From positions 1,860,001 to 1,924,000 of the forward strand of contig NC_003283.11 of assembly GCF_000002985.6 (NCBI RefSeq): a stretch of DNA of 64,000 bases, given 5' to 3'. The stretch is from Caenorhabditis elegans. Taxonomy: Eukaryota > Nematoda > Chromadorea > Rhabditida > Rhabditidae. Positions 10,576 through 22,239 of this stretch are shown here, in pieces (positions within the stretch are counted from its first letter, which is position 1; each line of letters opens with the position of its first letter). Under the pieces are notes generated by a model, which was not told the origin of the DNA, made no database searches, and saw nothing but the letters and a program-made list of their open reading frames with translations. The position numbers and the translations under genes are program-made.

Positions 10576-11700
10576 CTATCGAAGGTCGTCCTCTTCCTCC
10601 TCATTTGCATGTTTTTCTAGCTTCTTCCCCATTAGTTTCCCGCTGACTCCACCGTCGACGAGGTTCTCGAAAACCACGTCGCCATTGTTTCGAAAACAGG
10701 AAAATGGCATTTCGCGAAGTGTTGTGAGACCACACTGGAATTTTATTAGTTTTTGAAGCTTTTAGATCGAAAATTCATCGAGGCACCACGGATTCAAGTG
10801 CCAACGCAAAGAAACGGGCCAGATCCGATATCCCACCGGTTCTAGATTTCGTGGTGCCTCAATTGGTCTTGCCACGTGGTCAAAGGTCTCGCCACGCTTC
10901 CGATGTGGTGTGTGTGCCTTTAAACACGGGTACTGTATTTTTTATAGGTTTTCTGACTTTTCGCTCTATTTTTTTCGTAAAAAGCGGAAATTTTATTGAA
11001 TAAGAAACTACTATCCTTGCTGAAAATATTCTGAGAAGCCACAGCAGTTGCAACGGTTGCCACGTACTCGCAATCTTCCTTCACAGCATTTTCCAGACTC
11101 TTCTCGACGAGCTGTCTTCCGATTCCCTTCCTAAATTGAGCACAATTCCCTAGGAGAACAAGAAAAAAAAAGAAGAAAATTGCTTCCTACCCTTGACAAG
11201 CCTTCGACACGCACAGCACATCGATTTTGAAGACTTTTTTCGGATTTCCAGTCAAAAACGACAAGTCTTGCTCCAAAACCTGCACGAATGCCACCAACTT
11301 GTTGGCATTTTCGTGTTTGTACTGGCCATTTGTGATTTCTGCGTTAAAATCCCAGTGTGGATTGAATGGGGTCGATTCGGAAACAAAAGAGCATTCTTTG
11401 ACGGCATTCAGGCAAACTGCCACGATTTCCTGAACACTTTTTTTTCTAGAATTTGCGGGAAGCTAGATTAAATCTGAAAAACAAAAAACAAAAACCTACT
11501 TCCCCATCAAAAACCAGAATTGAACTTTTCTCATCTTCCAACCCGCTCATCGTCAAATCAACGAAAAACTCGGCGACATCTTCTTCCGAGCAGCTCAATG
11601 AAGTTGTGATGGGCTCCATTACTCTAAAATGCTCCACCAGGAACTTGTGAACTTGGTCCTTGTGCTCCAGGAGCCCAGTTTGGAATGTGAGCTCCGGCAT
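10576..11700 (-). CDS. GNAT-family N-acetyltransferase (AANAT-like)
   Basis: Exons on the minus strand: 11700-11500, 11429-11191, 11130 to about 11016, and 10734-10576. The predicted protein is about 237 residues. It starts [20 protein letters not shown] and carries the acetyl-CoA motif A as [20 protein letters not shown], followed by [13 protein letters not shown] and [12 protein letters not shown], the order typical of arylalkylamine N-acetyltransferase-like GNATs. The substrate is unknown. The last intron is odd. Joining SQNIFSK to CGLTTLRE, which the family pattern requires, needs an intron beginning GATAGT instead of GT. If the exon reads on instead, the protein ends after about 27 more unrelated residues. 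A family D foldback sits in that intron. The gene is divergent from cct-7. I recall T10B5.4 as its name, unverified. Confidence 0.75.
10785..10872. repeat. Short foldback, family D ends
   Basis: GAGGCACCACGGATTCAAG at the left pairs with GATTTCGTGGTGCCTC at the right. The termini match the elements at 6683-6872 and 15711-15950. It lies in the last intron of the acetyltransferase gene. Confidence 0.65.
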
Positions 11701-11959
11701 TTGCAGAAAAAAGCGAATAAAAATAAAATAAAAGAAAGCAAAAGTGAAAGACTATTCCTCGAGAGCTCTGTGAGCCCTCACTTTTTCTCTGAACCTCCGA
11801 GACAACACGCGTTACATTTGCATTTTCACCACACATATTTCCCATGCTTCCAAGTATTGACATTTTCCTTTTCCTGCTTTTCTACTTCTCCCCTTCCTCA
11901 CCGAAGTGTCTACTCGACGATTATGGAGCTTCTGAGAGCTCTGCTTTGCAATATTCTCA

Positions 11960-12250
11960 ATGGAGCGCATTTGTGGCTGGTGGCCGTGGCCGCGAGCCGC
12001 GACGCAAGCACGCGCCGCTCCTGGGAATTGTTTCGAGAAGGAATATTTTCGTCGGACTATTTCTCGATTTTCATCTGGATCTTTGTGAATTTTCCAGATT
12101 TTCTTCATTAATATAATACTTCTAGACTTTCTACACATTTTAACATCAAAATCTTCGAATTTTGTCTTCTCTGCCCTCGTTTTAATCGCTCTTAATATTT
12201 CAAAATATTATACTCGTGCTTTAAAAATTAATAATTCAAATTCAGAGCAA
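11960..12250 (+). promoter_or_regulatory. cct-7 promoter with HSF-type element and GCGC motif
   Basis: The bases GGAATTGTTTCGAGAAGGAA (about 12024-12043) continue into TATTTTC, giving alternating TTC/GAA modules that include TTTCGAGAAG, a heat-shock-element pattern. ACGCGCCGC lies 12 bases upstream, and the GC-rich stretch CCGCGAGCCGCGACGC precedes it. In C. elegans, HSF-1 with an adjacent GC-rich E2F-like motif is known to drive chaperonin and chaperone genes in larval growth. The element is about 210 bases upstream of the cct-7 ATG. Confidence 0.55.
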
Positions 12251-12251
12251 G

Positions 12252-15174
12252 ATGATGCGCCCACCAATTATCCTGCTCAAGGACGGAACTGAGAACAAGC
12301 AGGGAAAGGGTCAGATCATTTCCAACATCAACGCTTGTCAAGTTAGCTTCTAAAATTCTAAAATTTAGTCAAAAATGCCTAAAATGCTGTATTTTTCAGG
12401 TTGTCGCCGACAGTATCCGTACCACCTTGGGTCCACGTGGCCTCGACAAGCTCATCGTCGATAGCAAGGGAGCCACGACGATCTCCAACGATGGAGCCAC
12501 AATTCTGAAGCTTTTGGATATTGTCTTCCCGGCCGCCTCCACAATGGTTGATATCGCTCGTTCTCAAGACGCTGAAGTCGGAGACGGAACCACGTCTGTC
12601 GTCGTTTTGGCCGCCGAAATTCTGAAGCAAATGAAGCCATTCATCGAGGACGGTGTCCATCCACAACTTCTCATTCGCGCCATCGGAAAAGCTTGCGAGA
12701 AGACGCTGAAGAACTTGGCTGATTTGGAAATCAAAATTAATGGCGAGACGGAGCTCCGTGAGATGCTTGTGAAGTGTGCTGCAACCACGTTGAGCAGCAA
12801 GCTCGTCAGTCAAGAACGGCTTTTCTTCGCCAATATGATTGTCGATGCTGTGAACACGTTGGATGCTCATCTTCCATTGAACATGATCGGAATCAAGAAG
12901 GTCAACGGAGGAAATTTGCACGTTAGTGAATCGAAAAGTCGTCTATCACGCGGTGTTTTGTCTTTCCACTGAAAATTGCAGATTTTTCAGCTTAAAAATG
13001 TTTTTCTCTGCATTTTACTAACAAAGCAGCTTTTTTAAACAGTGAAAATCGAATTTAAAATGACTAAAATGAACTTTTTTCGTCCACTGGTTGAGGAATG
13101 GTTAGAAATTGAAAAAATCAACGGGATTTTTCTTATTTTTTAAATATTTTTCCATTAAAAATCGATTTTAAACCATTTTGACCCTAATGTTAAGTCACAA
13201 ATGGTTTAAAACCGATTTTTAATAGGACAATATTTAGAAAATATGAAAAATCCCGTTGATTTTTTTTTCAATTTAAAATCATTCCTCAACCATTGGACGA
13301 AAAATGTTCATTCTAGTCATTTTAAACTCGATTTTCACTGTTTACCAAAAGCTTTGTTAGTAAAATGCAGGAAAAACATTTGTTAAGCTGAAAAATCCGC
13401 ATATTTTCAGTGGAAAGGCGAAATACCTCTATTTTAATTAATTAATATTTATTTTTAATTTAATTTTAAAAATTTCAGGAATCCCGTCTCATCAAAGGAG
13501 TTGCCTTCCAAAAAGCGTTCAGTTATGCTGGCTTCGAAATGCAGCCAAAGAAGTACTCCAATGTCAAAGTGGCTCTTCTTAACATTGAGCTGGAGCTCAA
13601 GGCAGAGAAAGAGAACGCTGAGATGCGTCTGACCAACGTTTCCGACTTCCAAGCTGTCGTTGACGCTGAGTGGAATATTCTTTACGATAAGCTTCAGAAG
13701 ATTCACGATTCCGGCGCCAACGTGGTTCTCTCGAAACTTCCAATCGGAGATGTTGCTACCCAATGGTTCGCCGATCGTGACATGTTCTGTGCTGGACGAA
13801 TTCCACAGGACGATCTTGATCGCTTGATGTCCGCATGCGGAGGAAGCGTTCTCACCACAGTCTCTCAAATCGACGACTCTGTCCTCGGAAAGTGCGGAAA
13901 ATTCTACGAGCAACAAGTCGGAAGCGAGCGTTACAACTTCTTCGAGGACTGCTCAAAAGCTCAGGCATGTACGCTTCTTCTTCGCGGTGGAGCCGAGCAG
14001 TTCATCGCCGAGACCGAACGATCTCTTCACGACGCTATCATGATTGTTCGTCGTGCCAAGAAGAACGATTCGATCGTCGCCGGAGGAGGTGCCATCGAGA
14101 TGGAGTTGAGCCGATTGATTCGTGAGCATTCGAAGGGTATTGAGGGCAAGGATCAAGCTTTCTGGATGGCTTATGGACAGGCTTTCGAGGTAGATATTGA
14201 AGAAACTGGTGCTAGTATAAATATGCAGAAATGAACGATTTTCGTGATGAGACAGTTCAAAATCTCGAAAAACTGGATTTTTTTGCTAAAATCTTTAATT
14301 TCTCCAACTTTTCCGTTTTCCAGTTGCTGGAAATTAAATTTTATTCGATTATCGATCTTTATTGCAGGTTTTTATCGTTTTTCTTCAGTTTTTTGTTGGC
14401 TTAGGCAGCCCTCAAGCTGTAAGGCTGCCTATTGACTCTAAATTTGCCTTAAACGAAGAAAAAACGACCAGAATATGCAATTTAATCGCATAAAAGTAAA
14501 TTTTCAGCCGTTTTGATACGGAAAAGTTGGCAAAATATATGATTTTTGCGAAAACTGACCTTTTTTCAAGATTTTAAACAATTTCTGTTAACTTTCAGAC
14601 CTATTTTGAGCTTAACTTAAAATGTGCCGAAATGAAGGAATTTTGAAAGTTCAAAATCTTGAAAACCTGGCTATTTTTAGTCAAAACCCCGAAAATTGCA
14701 GGTTTTCGTCGTTTTTCTCCCGTTTTTTAGGTTAGTTAAGGCAGATTTCAAGCTGTAAGTAATAAACCAACTAAAACATAACATTTTTTAAAGAAAAAAT
14801 TCTTTGTATTTTTGAGTCGAAGAAACCAAAAAATCCATTTTTTTCACCAAAAACACCCAAAAAAAAAGCTAATTTCCGAAATTTTTCAGATCATCCCACG
14901 CCAGCTTTGCCAAAACGCCGGACTCGATGCTCTCGACGTGCTGAACAAGCTGAGACATCGTCATGCTCAAGGCGAGAAATGGGCCGGAATCGACATCCAT
15001 CGTGAAGCCGTCGGAGATAATCTTGTCGCATGTGTCTGGGAGCCGAGCATCGTGAAGAGGAACGCCATCACAGCTGCCACCGAAGCCGCGTGCCTCGTTC
15101 TTTCGATCGATCAAACGGTGAAGAATGTTCGTACACCATCTGGAGGAGCAATGCCAGGACTTCCCGGGCAATAA
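12252..15174 (+). CDS. cct-7: Chaperonin T-complex protein 1 subunit eta (CCT-7)
   Basis: This is one of eight subunits of the cytosolic TRiC/CCT ring, which folds actin, tubulin and other proteins using ATP. Exons 12252-12341, 12400-12921, 13479-14189 and 14890-15174 join in phase to 535 residues, the expected length for the family. The ATP-site motifs are intact: [27 protein letters not shown] near residue 91, and [12 protein letters not shown] in the second equatorial segment. [20 protein letters not shown] and the GGAMPGLPG tail are typical of the eta subunit. The ATG follows the acceptor TTCAG by six bases. Introns 2 and 3 hold foldback and repeat DNA (12975-13405; AAGGCAGCCCTCAAGCTGTA near 14404). 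The first-listed ATG of the pair ATGATG is used here. Confidence 0.95.
12975..13405. repeat. Foldback in cct-7 intron 2
   Basis: The left arm CGTCCACTGGTTGAGGAATGG pairs with CCATTCCTCAACCATTGGACG (the right arm carries ATTCCTCAACCATTGGACG). Pairing continues outwards through ACTAAAATGAAC/GTTCATTCTAGT to TCAGCTTAAAAATGTTTTTC/GAAAAACATTTGTTAAGCTGA. The element fills nearly the whole intron. Confidence 0.8.
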
Positions 15175-16055
15175 GGAGATCAATGTGCCCCTCTGTGCAT
15201 TCGCTGCTTTCTTTTGCTGTATTCAAATATTCAAATTTTGCGCAATTTTTTTTTAATTTTCTTCATAATTTTTGTTTGTTTTCTATCATTTTCATTAAAC
15301 CTTTTGTTATGATCCCCCGTCTCTCTCTCTCTCTCAAACGTTCTCATCATAGCTTCTTGCAAAAAACTTTAAATTTTTTCTCAATTTTTCTTTTTCCCAC
15401 CGATTTATTGTCCACCACCCGCTTGTTTTCTCTACCGCTCCCCGTCGTTTTCGTTTTGAATTTTCTGTTTGAATAAGTGCACTTTGAAAAAATTTTAATT
15501 TCAGTATTTCAAAAAAAAAGAACCATTAGAAAGAAGGTCAAACCTTACCGGAAAAAGCAGAAAAAGCGGAGAAGTTAGGTGATGGGGGTGGATACCGGCT
15601 TCAAAGTTGGGGGGTGGTGGGTGGGGATTAAGATGCATATAAAATGTCGCAAAAACACCTACTTTTACATATAAATCGGGGAGAAAAGTGAAATTTCTTG
15701 AATTTTGAGGAGTCACCACGGATTCAAGATCTATGAGAACGAGATCTCTGAAAATCGAGGCAACAATGCTCCGATTATACGCATCGCGCGCGTTGTTTAG
15801 CGTGTTGAGAATTTTTTTTTTGTCCTTTTTTTTGAAAGAAAAATTTCTGGAAAACGATAAACAACGCGCACGACAAGCGTAATATCGGAGCATCGTAAAA
15901 ATGGTAGATCACAGAATCCCACAGGATCTTGACACCGTGGTGCCTCGAAAAAAGATTAAAGGAACATATAAGTGTGGGTGGCAGTGAGGGATATCGGGGG
16001 GTAATTGGTGGAGCTTTTGAGCATTACAAAATTATGAAAAAATTACGAAACAAAA
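15175..16055. other. cct-7 3' flank with family D foldback (15711-15950)
   Basis: The first 300 bases after the stop are T-rich and probably 3' UTR. The stretch 15711-15950 is an inverted repeat with ends GAGTCACCACGGATTCAAGA and CTTGACACCGTGGTGCCTC, and an inner block ATGCTCCGATTATACGC shared with 6683-6872. I see no gene here. Confidence 0.65.
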
Positions 16056-16198
16056 AGTGGTGACAGGATGTCCCACAACGGTGGTTTGATCAACAAAAAA
16101 ATGCGGGAACTTTTTTCACAGAAATTAATATTTCCTAAATTCCCGCGATTTTCGGAGATCAAAACGACATGGGACATTCTGAAACCCGAGATGAAAGA
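16056..16198. repeat. Foldback family A copy abutting the IgSF gene stop
   Basis: GTGGTGACAGGATGTCCCAC at the left pairs with GACATGGGACATTCTGAAAC at the right, with AAAATGCGGGAAC and TTCCCGCGATTTT inside. It ends two to three bases before the stop codon of the minus-strand Ig gene (16201-16203), so it must lie in that gene's 3' UTR. Confidence 0.65.
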
Positions 16199-16200
16199 AA

Positions 16201-19200
16201 TTAGACGCTATTCTTCAACGGCACTTGATCGTTGTGAAGAGCTCGCTCACGATCCGCCACGTTATACTGATCAGCCTTGTACTTGGCACATCGCTGGCAC
16301 GTGAAGATGACGAGGAAGAGCAGGAGCAGGATGATGAGAATGATCGCAAGTGGCAGCATCCATCCGTAGGAATCTGAAAAATTGATTTTTAGGAAAAAAA
16401 AACATTTTTTTTGTGAAAAACAAGAAAAGAAAATCGAGAAATTGTCAATTTTTCAAAAAAAAAAAAATTTTTTTCTAAAATTGTTTAGCTGAAAAAAAAG
16501 TTTTTTCCAATATTTTTGCAATTTAAAATTTTTTCAAATGAAAATCGGGAAATTGTCGATTTTCAACAAAAATTTATTTAATTTTTAGGTTTTTTGAAAA
16601 AAGTTTCGAATGAATTTTTTTTGCAATTAAAAAAATTAAATTTTTCTTTAATTAAAAAACAAGAAACAAATTGAGAAATTGACAATTTTCAAAAAAATAC
16701 TTTTTTTCAAATTTTTTAACTGAAATAACGAAAAATTGTTGGCTTTTCAAAATTATTTTTACTTTTTTTTTGAATTTAAATTTTTTTTTCAAATGAAAAA
16801 CCATAAATCATCAATTTTCCGAAATAAAATTATTTTTTTAAAGGGTATCTGCAAATTGTGCGAAAGTTGGTTTTTGGAGGAACAGTTTTCTTATTTTCGG
16901 ATTTTTTTTCAGAGTTAGTCGAAAAATCGAAAAACCAGAAAAAAAAACAGAGTATAATTTTCTTCTATCTATAAATAAGAAAACGGGACCAAAAATTGAA
17001 GCTATTGTTGAAAAAAAAATTTTTTTTTTTTCTAAAATTTTTATAGCGCCAGTGGAGAAATTGCTTTAAAACACGCCTATGGTACCACAATGGCCAAATA
17101 TCACGATAAAAAAATTCAAAAAATTTTTCTAAATTTTATAAGGTTTTTTTGAAAATTGGAAAAATCTTAGTTTTCCCCCTAATTCCTATTTGAATTAACG
17201 CCAATTGGATTTGTTCGATGGAGCGCGCTTGCACGTTTTTAAATTTATTTATTTTATTTTTTGTTAATTTCCACCGATTTTCAATGTTTTTGGTGTATTT
17301 TTGCTTGAATTTTAGAGAAAAAGTCAAAATAATTGCAAATTTTCGATTAAAAAGCACGCCTGCAGGCGTAAATCTATGAAATTAATTAATTCAGGTTTGA
17401 AATCGTTTAAAAACGTTACTTTTTTTCATTTTTACGCCTGTAAGCGTGCTTTTTAATCGAAAATTTGCATTTATTTTGACTTTTTCTCTAAAATTCAAGC
17501 AAAAATACAACGAAAACATTAAAAATTGGTGGAAAATAACAATAAATAAAATAAATAAATTTAAAAACGTGCAAGCGCGCTCCACCAAACGAATCCAATT
17601 GGCGGAAATTCAAAAAAAATTAGGTGAAATTGTGATTTTTCCATTTTTCAAAAAATCATATAAAATCTAGAAATTTTTTTTGAATATTTTAACTATTATA
17701 TTCGGTCATTGTGACCTCATAGGCGTGTTTTAAAGCAATTTCCCCACTGACCGTAGTCCACCTTTAAATTTAAATTTTTTCTCGAATAATTTTTTCACGG
17801 GGTTCTGGCCTTTCTCATTGAATTTTCGCGCTCCATTGGCAATCGCCTGCCGGACAACGCGTGGAAAAGTGTAGTGTACTCCACATGGACTACACAAAAT
17901 CTCGCGGACTCAAAATGGCCTAGTTCGGCAAACTCTGCCATTTCGATTTATGAGGGAGGCCAGAATTCCGTGTTTTTTTTCGACGGAAAAACGATAAAAG
18001 TTTAAATATCTAAAATCGGAAAATCAATTTCTAAAACATTTTTGTCCTATTTCAAAAAAAATCCTTTTTTCTGTATTTTTCGTCCAGCAAAACATCAGAG
18101 GGCTCCATCAGTACCTCCGATTCGCAACTCCTGATCGAGTTTCACGGCGAAATGTTGCTCGGGTCCGTCGATTTGCACAGGGAACTGGTTTGTTGCCTCG
18201 CAACGGTACACACCGGCGTCCTCTTCTTGGGCTCCTTCGATGCTCAACACGCCGGCCGTGAATTTGACGCGGCCCTCAATCTCCAGCGGGAACTTGTCCT
18301 TATACCAGACAATTTGGGGCTCCGGGTAGCCGACGATGGGGCATTGGATACGGGCGGCCGAGTCGAGAGGCGCGTAGACGGCTGGGCCCTGAAAATATTT
18401 AGTTTTTTTTTTTGAAATTTTTTGCAGAAATAATTTAAATTCCCGCCCGCGTTTTGACTAATTTTATAGGTTTTTCTTGTTTTTTTTTTAATTTGAAATT
18501 TGAATTGGAACATCGCTTGGCAATTTTCCATGCATTTTTCACGAAAAAGTATGAAAAATCTATCTACTTGGAGCGAAATTTGAAAAAAAAAACCTAGAAA
18601 ATTACCCGGTGGCCGAGATTTCTAGTTTCTAGGCCATTTTTTTTTTCAAAAAATCGAGAATTTTTTGAAAAATTCGTAACTTTAGAGTTTATTCTACTTT
18701 TCTATTTCATAAACACCGATTATTTCGAAAATGCGTATTGCACATTATATTTGAAGCGCAAAATATCTCGTAGCGAAAACTACAGTAATCCCTTAAATGA
18801 CTATTGTAGCGCTTATGTCGATTTACGGGCTCGATTTTTCGAAATTAATTTCGTTTCGAATTGTGAATTGTCAGTTTTCCTTTATTTATATGAAAAAAAC
18901 CACGGAAAACTGAATATCACCATTCGAAACGAAATTAATTTCGAAAAATCGAGCCCTTAAATCGACACAAACGCCACAGTACTCATTTAAAGGATTACAG
19001 TAGTTTTCGCTACGAGATATTTTGCGCGTCAAATATGTTGTGTACGCATTATCAGAATTTTTGTGTTTATGAAATAGAAAAGTGGAATAACCTCTAAAGT
19101 TAGGAATTTTTCAAAAATTCTTGATTTTTTGAAAAAATGGTCTAGAAAATAGAAATCTCGGCCACCGGGTAATTTTTTATGTTTTTTTTTCAAATTACGG

Positions 19201-22190
19201 GCAAAATAAAGTGTTCCTGTAATAACGTTAAGTCATTTTTCGATGTTTTTGGGGTAAATCGAAAAATTTTAGATTTTTCGAATTTCCAAAAATTCGATTG
19301 GTTTTTCAAAAACCGAAACATCAAAAAAAAAATTTTCGTTTTTCGATTTTTTGCAATTTTTTTAATTGGCCGTGGAGCGCGTTTCCACGTCGAAATTTGA
19401 AAAAAAGTCATTCTTCTGCGCGTCCCGTAAATCGACACAAAATACAGTAAGACTTATTGTTTGCGCGTTGCAAGACCCGAAAATTTGCATTTTCAGACTC
19501 ACCACCACAGTAAACGGCTCGGATTCCGATTTTTTCAATTCCCACGTCTCATTGTTCTTCACAACTGGATGAGCTGAAAAAAAAAGATTTTAAATTAAAA
19601 AAAAAATTTTCCAGAAAAAAAAACCCACAATAAGCGAACATGTTTCCAATGATAATCGAATTGTCGGGCACCTTAATCTCACAACGATATTTTCCCGACG
19701 CGTCGGCCTTCGACTGTCCAAAATGCAAATACGCTTTATCGTCGTCAAGTCCAATGTCGGCTCGGAACTGCTTTTGATCGCGAATTCGAACGAATCGAGC
19801 CCACGTTGGCTTGTAGTGAATTGTGCCTTCGCGTACTTGACACCTGAAAAACTTGAGACGGCTATTTGGAAACTTTTTTTAAGGTGGGGTACCGAAATCT
19901 GGGAAATATTTTTAAATTACTCCAAATTTTCCCTTGATTCCGAATATCTAAGTGAAAAAATTCAAAAAAATTTCCCTGATTTTATATTTGAGCTTGAAAT
20001 CGCGATTTTCATTTGCATAGCCATGAGAATTTTCAAAGACGCGCCCAAATAAATTATCCTTGGAGCGCATTTGTCCCATTCGATTTTCTCCATATTTTCA
20101 CTTTTTTTCAGTTTTTCAGCTATTTTCATTCATTTTTGTCGTATTTTATGGGTTTTTTCGAAAAATATATTTTTTCGTGTCAATTGAACATTTTATTAGA
20201 CCAAAAATGAATGAAAATAGCTGAAACCTGAAAGAAATGAAAATTGATGGAGAAAATCGAATGGGGCAAATGCGCTTCAAGGAGAATTTATTTGGGCGCG
20301 TATTTCAAAATTCTTATGGGTACGCAAATGAAATTCACGATTTCAAGCTCAAATATAAAACCAGGGAAATTTTTTTGAATTTTTTCAATTAGATATTCGG
20401 AATCAGGGGAAAATTTGGACTCGTTTAAAAATATTTCCCAGATTTCGGTACCCCACCTTCAAATCGAAAGAATACTTTTTTTTTGAAAAAAAAAATATTA
20501 AAATTGTTTTTTTTTATTTTTGGAAAAATCGACAAAGTTTTTTTTTCGAGAAGTTCAATTTTTTGAAAGTCGGAAAACGCGTTTTATGTGGAGAATGGCA
20601 AAAGTGTTTTTTTTTGAAAAAATAATTTTTTGGAATTACTATTTTTTATGGAAAAAAATATATTTTTCAATCGAAAATCTGGAAACGAAATATTATCGAA
20701 AAAATCCAATGCTCAGAAGTGTAAAAAAAATATCTTTTGAACTCGATAACTGCCAAATTTTCAAAATTTCGAAAATTTGTCCCTCCGTGGTACGAACCAC
20801 AAAACTCCAGTCGTTTTTCGGTTCTCATCAATGTCGGTGGAGAATAGCGATTCTCCGTGAATCACTGTCTGCAGGTTTCCCATCGCAGTGTATTTTTGGC
20901 TGGTGGCAGCGTCGCTGGGCGCATCTGAAAATTTTTTAATTAAAATAATTTTTTAAAAATAATTTTCGAATTTTGTCCCAAAAAGACGGTACCCGGTCTC
21001 GACACGAAAGTTTTTTATTAAATTCAAGAAAAGGTGTGCGCCTTTAAAAAGTACTGTAATGTTAAACTTTCGTTGCTGTGGGCTTTTTTCTCGATTTTTA
21101 ATAGTTTCTCGATAAAATTATATATTTTTTATCGAGAAACTATTAAAAATCGAGAAAAGAGCCCACAGCGACGAAAGTTTAACATTACAGTACTCTTTAA
21201 AGGCGCACATATTTTTGTATTTAACAATTTTTTGTCGTGTCGAGACCGGGTACCGTAGTTTTGGCGTGAAAAAGTGCGAAATTTCGCGACTGAATAATAA
21301 TAAATTTTGAAAAAAAAATTTTTTGGAATTACTATTTTTATGGAAAAAAATATATTTTTTTATTCGAAAATCGGGAAACGAAATATTATCGAAAAAATCC
21401 AATGCTCATATTAAAGTCTATATATTAATATTAAAGTCTTTAAAAACCAAAATCGTAAATTTTTTCGAAATTTGAAAAAATCTCGTTTTTCAGATATTTC
21501 GACAGACCACAGAGCGGCTTTTACTACGTGGCCTAGAAAAATCAAAAACTAGGCCAATGATTTATCTGGGATTTTTGACGTGGGATGTTTCTGAAACTTG
21601 ACGAGAATGTTCTCGATAGAGGGTTCTATAGTTCCACAATGGCGATTTTTGAGAAAATGTTCCGTATCCATGCTATGAAGGTGGCCGAGATTTCTTATTT
21701 TACGGCCACGTAGTAAAAACCGCTCTGTGAGACTTCGATTTTTCGAAGAAAAAAAATCCTTAAAATTTCTGTCATATTTCTTCATTTTAGAAGACATTTA
21801 TATGTTTTCTTAAGTTTTTTCATCAATATAAACTTGTTTTTTTTTCGATTTTCAGGAAAATCGGAAAATTGTTCGTTTTTTCCCTGAACGAAAAAAATGA
21901 TCTGGTACCGCTTTTAGGCCCAAAAATCGCAAAATTTCACGTTTGGATAATAATAAAAAGTTGCGCCTAGCTTGTATAACCGTGTGTGTGTGTGTGTGTG
22001 ACTCAGTGCAAATATACAGAACGTTGTTCTTTTCTTATAGGCTTTTTTTGTGCATTGTGTCCGTCCTCTTATCATATGGCTCACCACCACAAAAAACCAC
22101 CGCCGCGTGAAAAACAACAAAGTAAAAAGGCTTACACAGTGCTAATATCACTGCCAGTGTCGTGGCGGCAAGTACCGTTGTGCCACACAT
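16201..22190 (-). CDS. Two-Ig-domain single-pass membrane protein
   Basis: Exons on the minus strand: 22190-22136, 20924-20798, 19843-19629, 19573-19503, 18388-18115 and 16373-16201. All are GT-AG and in phase, giving 304 residues. The first exon encodes a signal peptide (MCGTTVLAATTLAVILAL). Ig domain 1 has VLWCQVREG and the partner Cys in DASGKYRCEIKV. Ig domain 2 has RIQCPIVGYPEPQIVWYKD and EDAGVYRCEATN. A membrane helix follows (GWMLPLAIILIILLLLFLVI, about residues 252-275), then a 30-residue basic tail ending QVPLKNSV. The layout resembles small cell-adhesion proteins of the basigin/neuroplastin size class, but the helix lacks a charged residue and the ligand is unknown. I recall a C. 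elegans IgSF gene Y32G9A.8 here, unverified. An AG acceptor near 22243 suggests a 5' UTR exon upstream. Confidence 0.85.
17036..17760. repeat. Foldback family E (CCAGTGGAGAAATTGCTTTA)
   Basis: The outer arms read GCCAGTGGAGAAATTGCTTT and AAAGCAATTTCCCCACTG. Inner conserved parts are CCAATTGGATTTGTTCGATG and GAGCGCGCTTGCACG. It lies in the last intron of the Ig gene. Related copies are at 28710-29425, 31620-32240 and, more diverged, 35926-36345. Confidence 0.8.
17794..17975. mobile_element. MITE-like element family B, short copy
   Basis: CACGGGGTTCTGGCCTTTC at the left pairs with GAGGGAGGCCAGAATTCCGTG at the right. The middle keeps GTGTACTCCACATGGACTAC and AAAATGGCCTAGTTCGGCAA but lacks the GC-rich block of the full copies. 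Confidence 0.75.
18590..19180. repeat. Nested foldback: family C inside a GGCCGAGATTTC palindrome
   Basis: The outer arms TTACCCGGTGGCCGAGATTT and AAATCTCGGCCACCGGGTAA flank further pairing (ACTTTAGAGTTTATTC with a near complement at 19088-19106) and a complete family C foldback at about 18749-19050. It lies between exons 4 and 5 of the Ig gene. Confidence 0.75.
19875..20465. repeat. Foldback family F (GGTACCGAAATCTGGGAAAT)
   Basis: The left arm AAGGTGGGGTACCGAAATCT pairs with AGATTTCGGTACCCCACCTT at the right. Internal GCGCCCAAATAAATTATCC/GGAGAATTTATTTGGGCGCG also pair. A second copy is at 45955-46320. It lies in an intron of the Ig gene. Confidence 0.8.
20985..21262. repeat. Palindrome with GGTACCCGGTCTCGACACGA termini
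   Basis: ACGGTACCCGGTCTCGACAC pairs with GTGTCGAGACCGGGTACCGT, and the arms continue through AAAGTACTGTAATGTTAAAC and GAAACTATTAAAAATCGAGA to a short loop. On either side lies a direct repeat of about 90 bases (20630-20720 and 21318-21412, both with GAAACGAAATATTATCGAAA). Confidence 0.8.
21490..21735. repeat. Small foldback with CACAGAGCGG ends
   Basis: GACCACAGAGCGGCTTTTAC and CTACGTGGCC at the left pair with GGCCACGTAGTAAAAACCG and CTCTGTG at the right. The interior is unique. Confidence 0.65.
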
Positions 22191-22239
22191 TCTTGATTGG
22201 CTCTTCTGTACGGTGCAGAAGACTAATGACGACGTGGAT

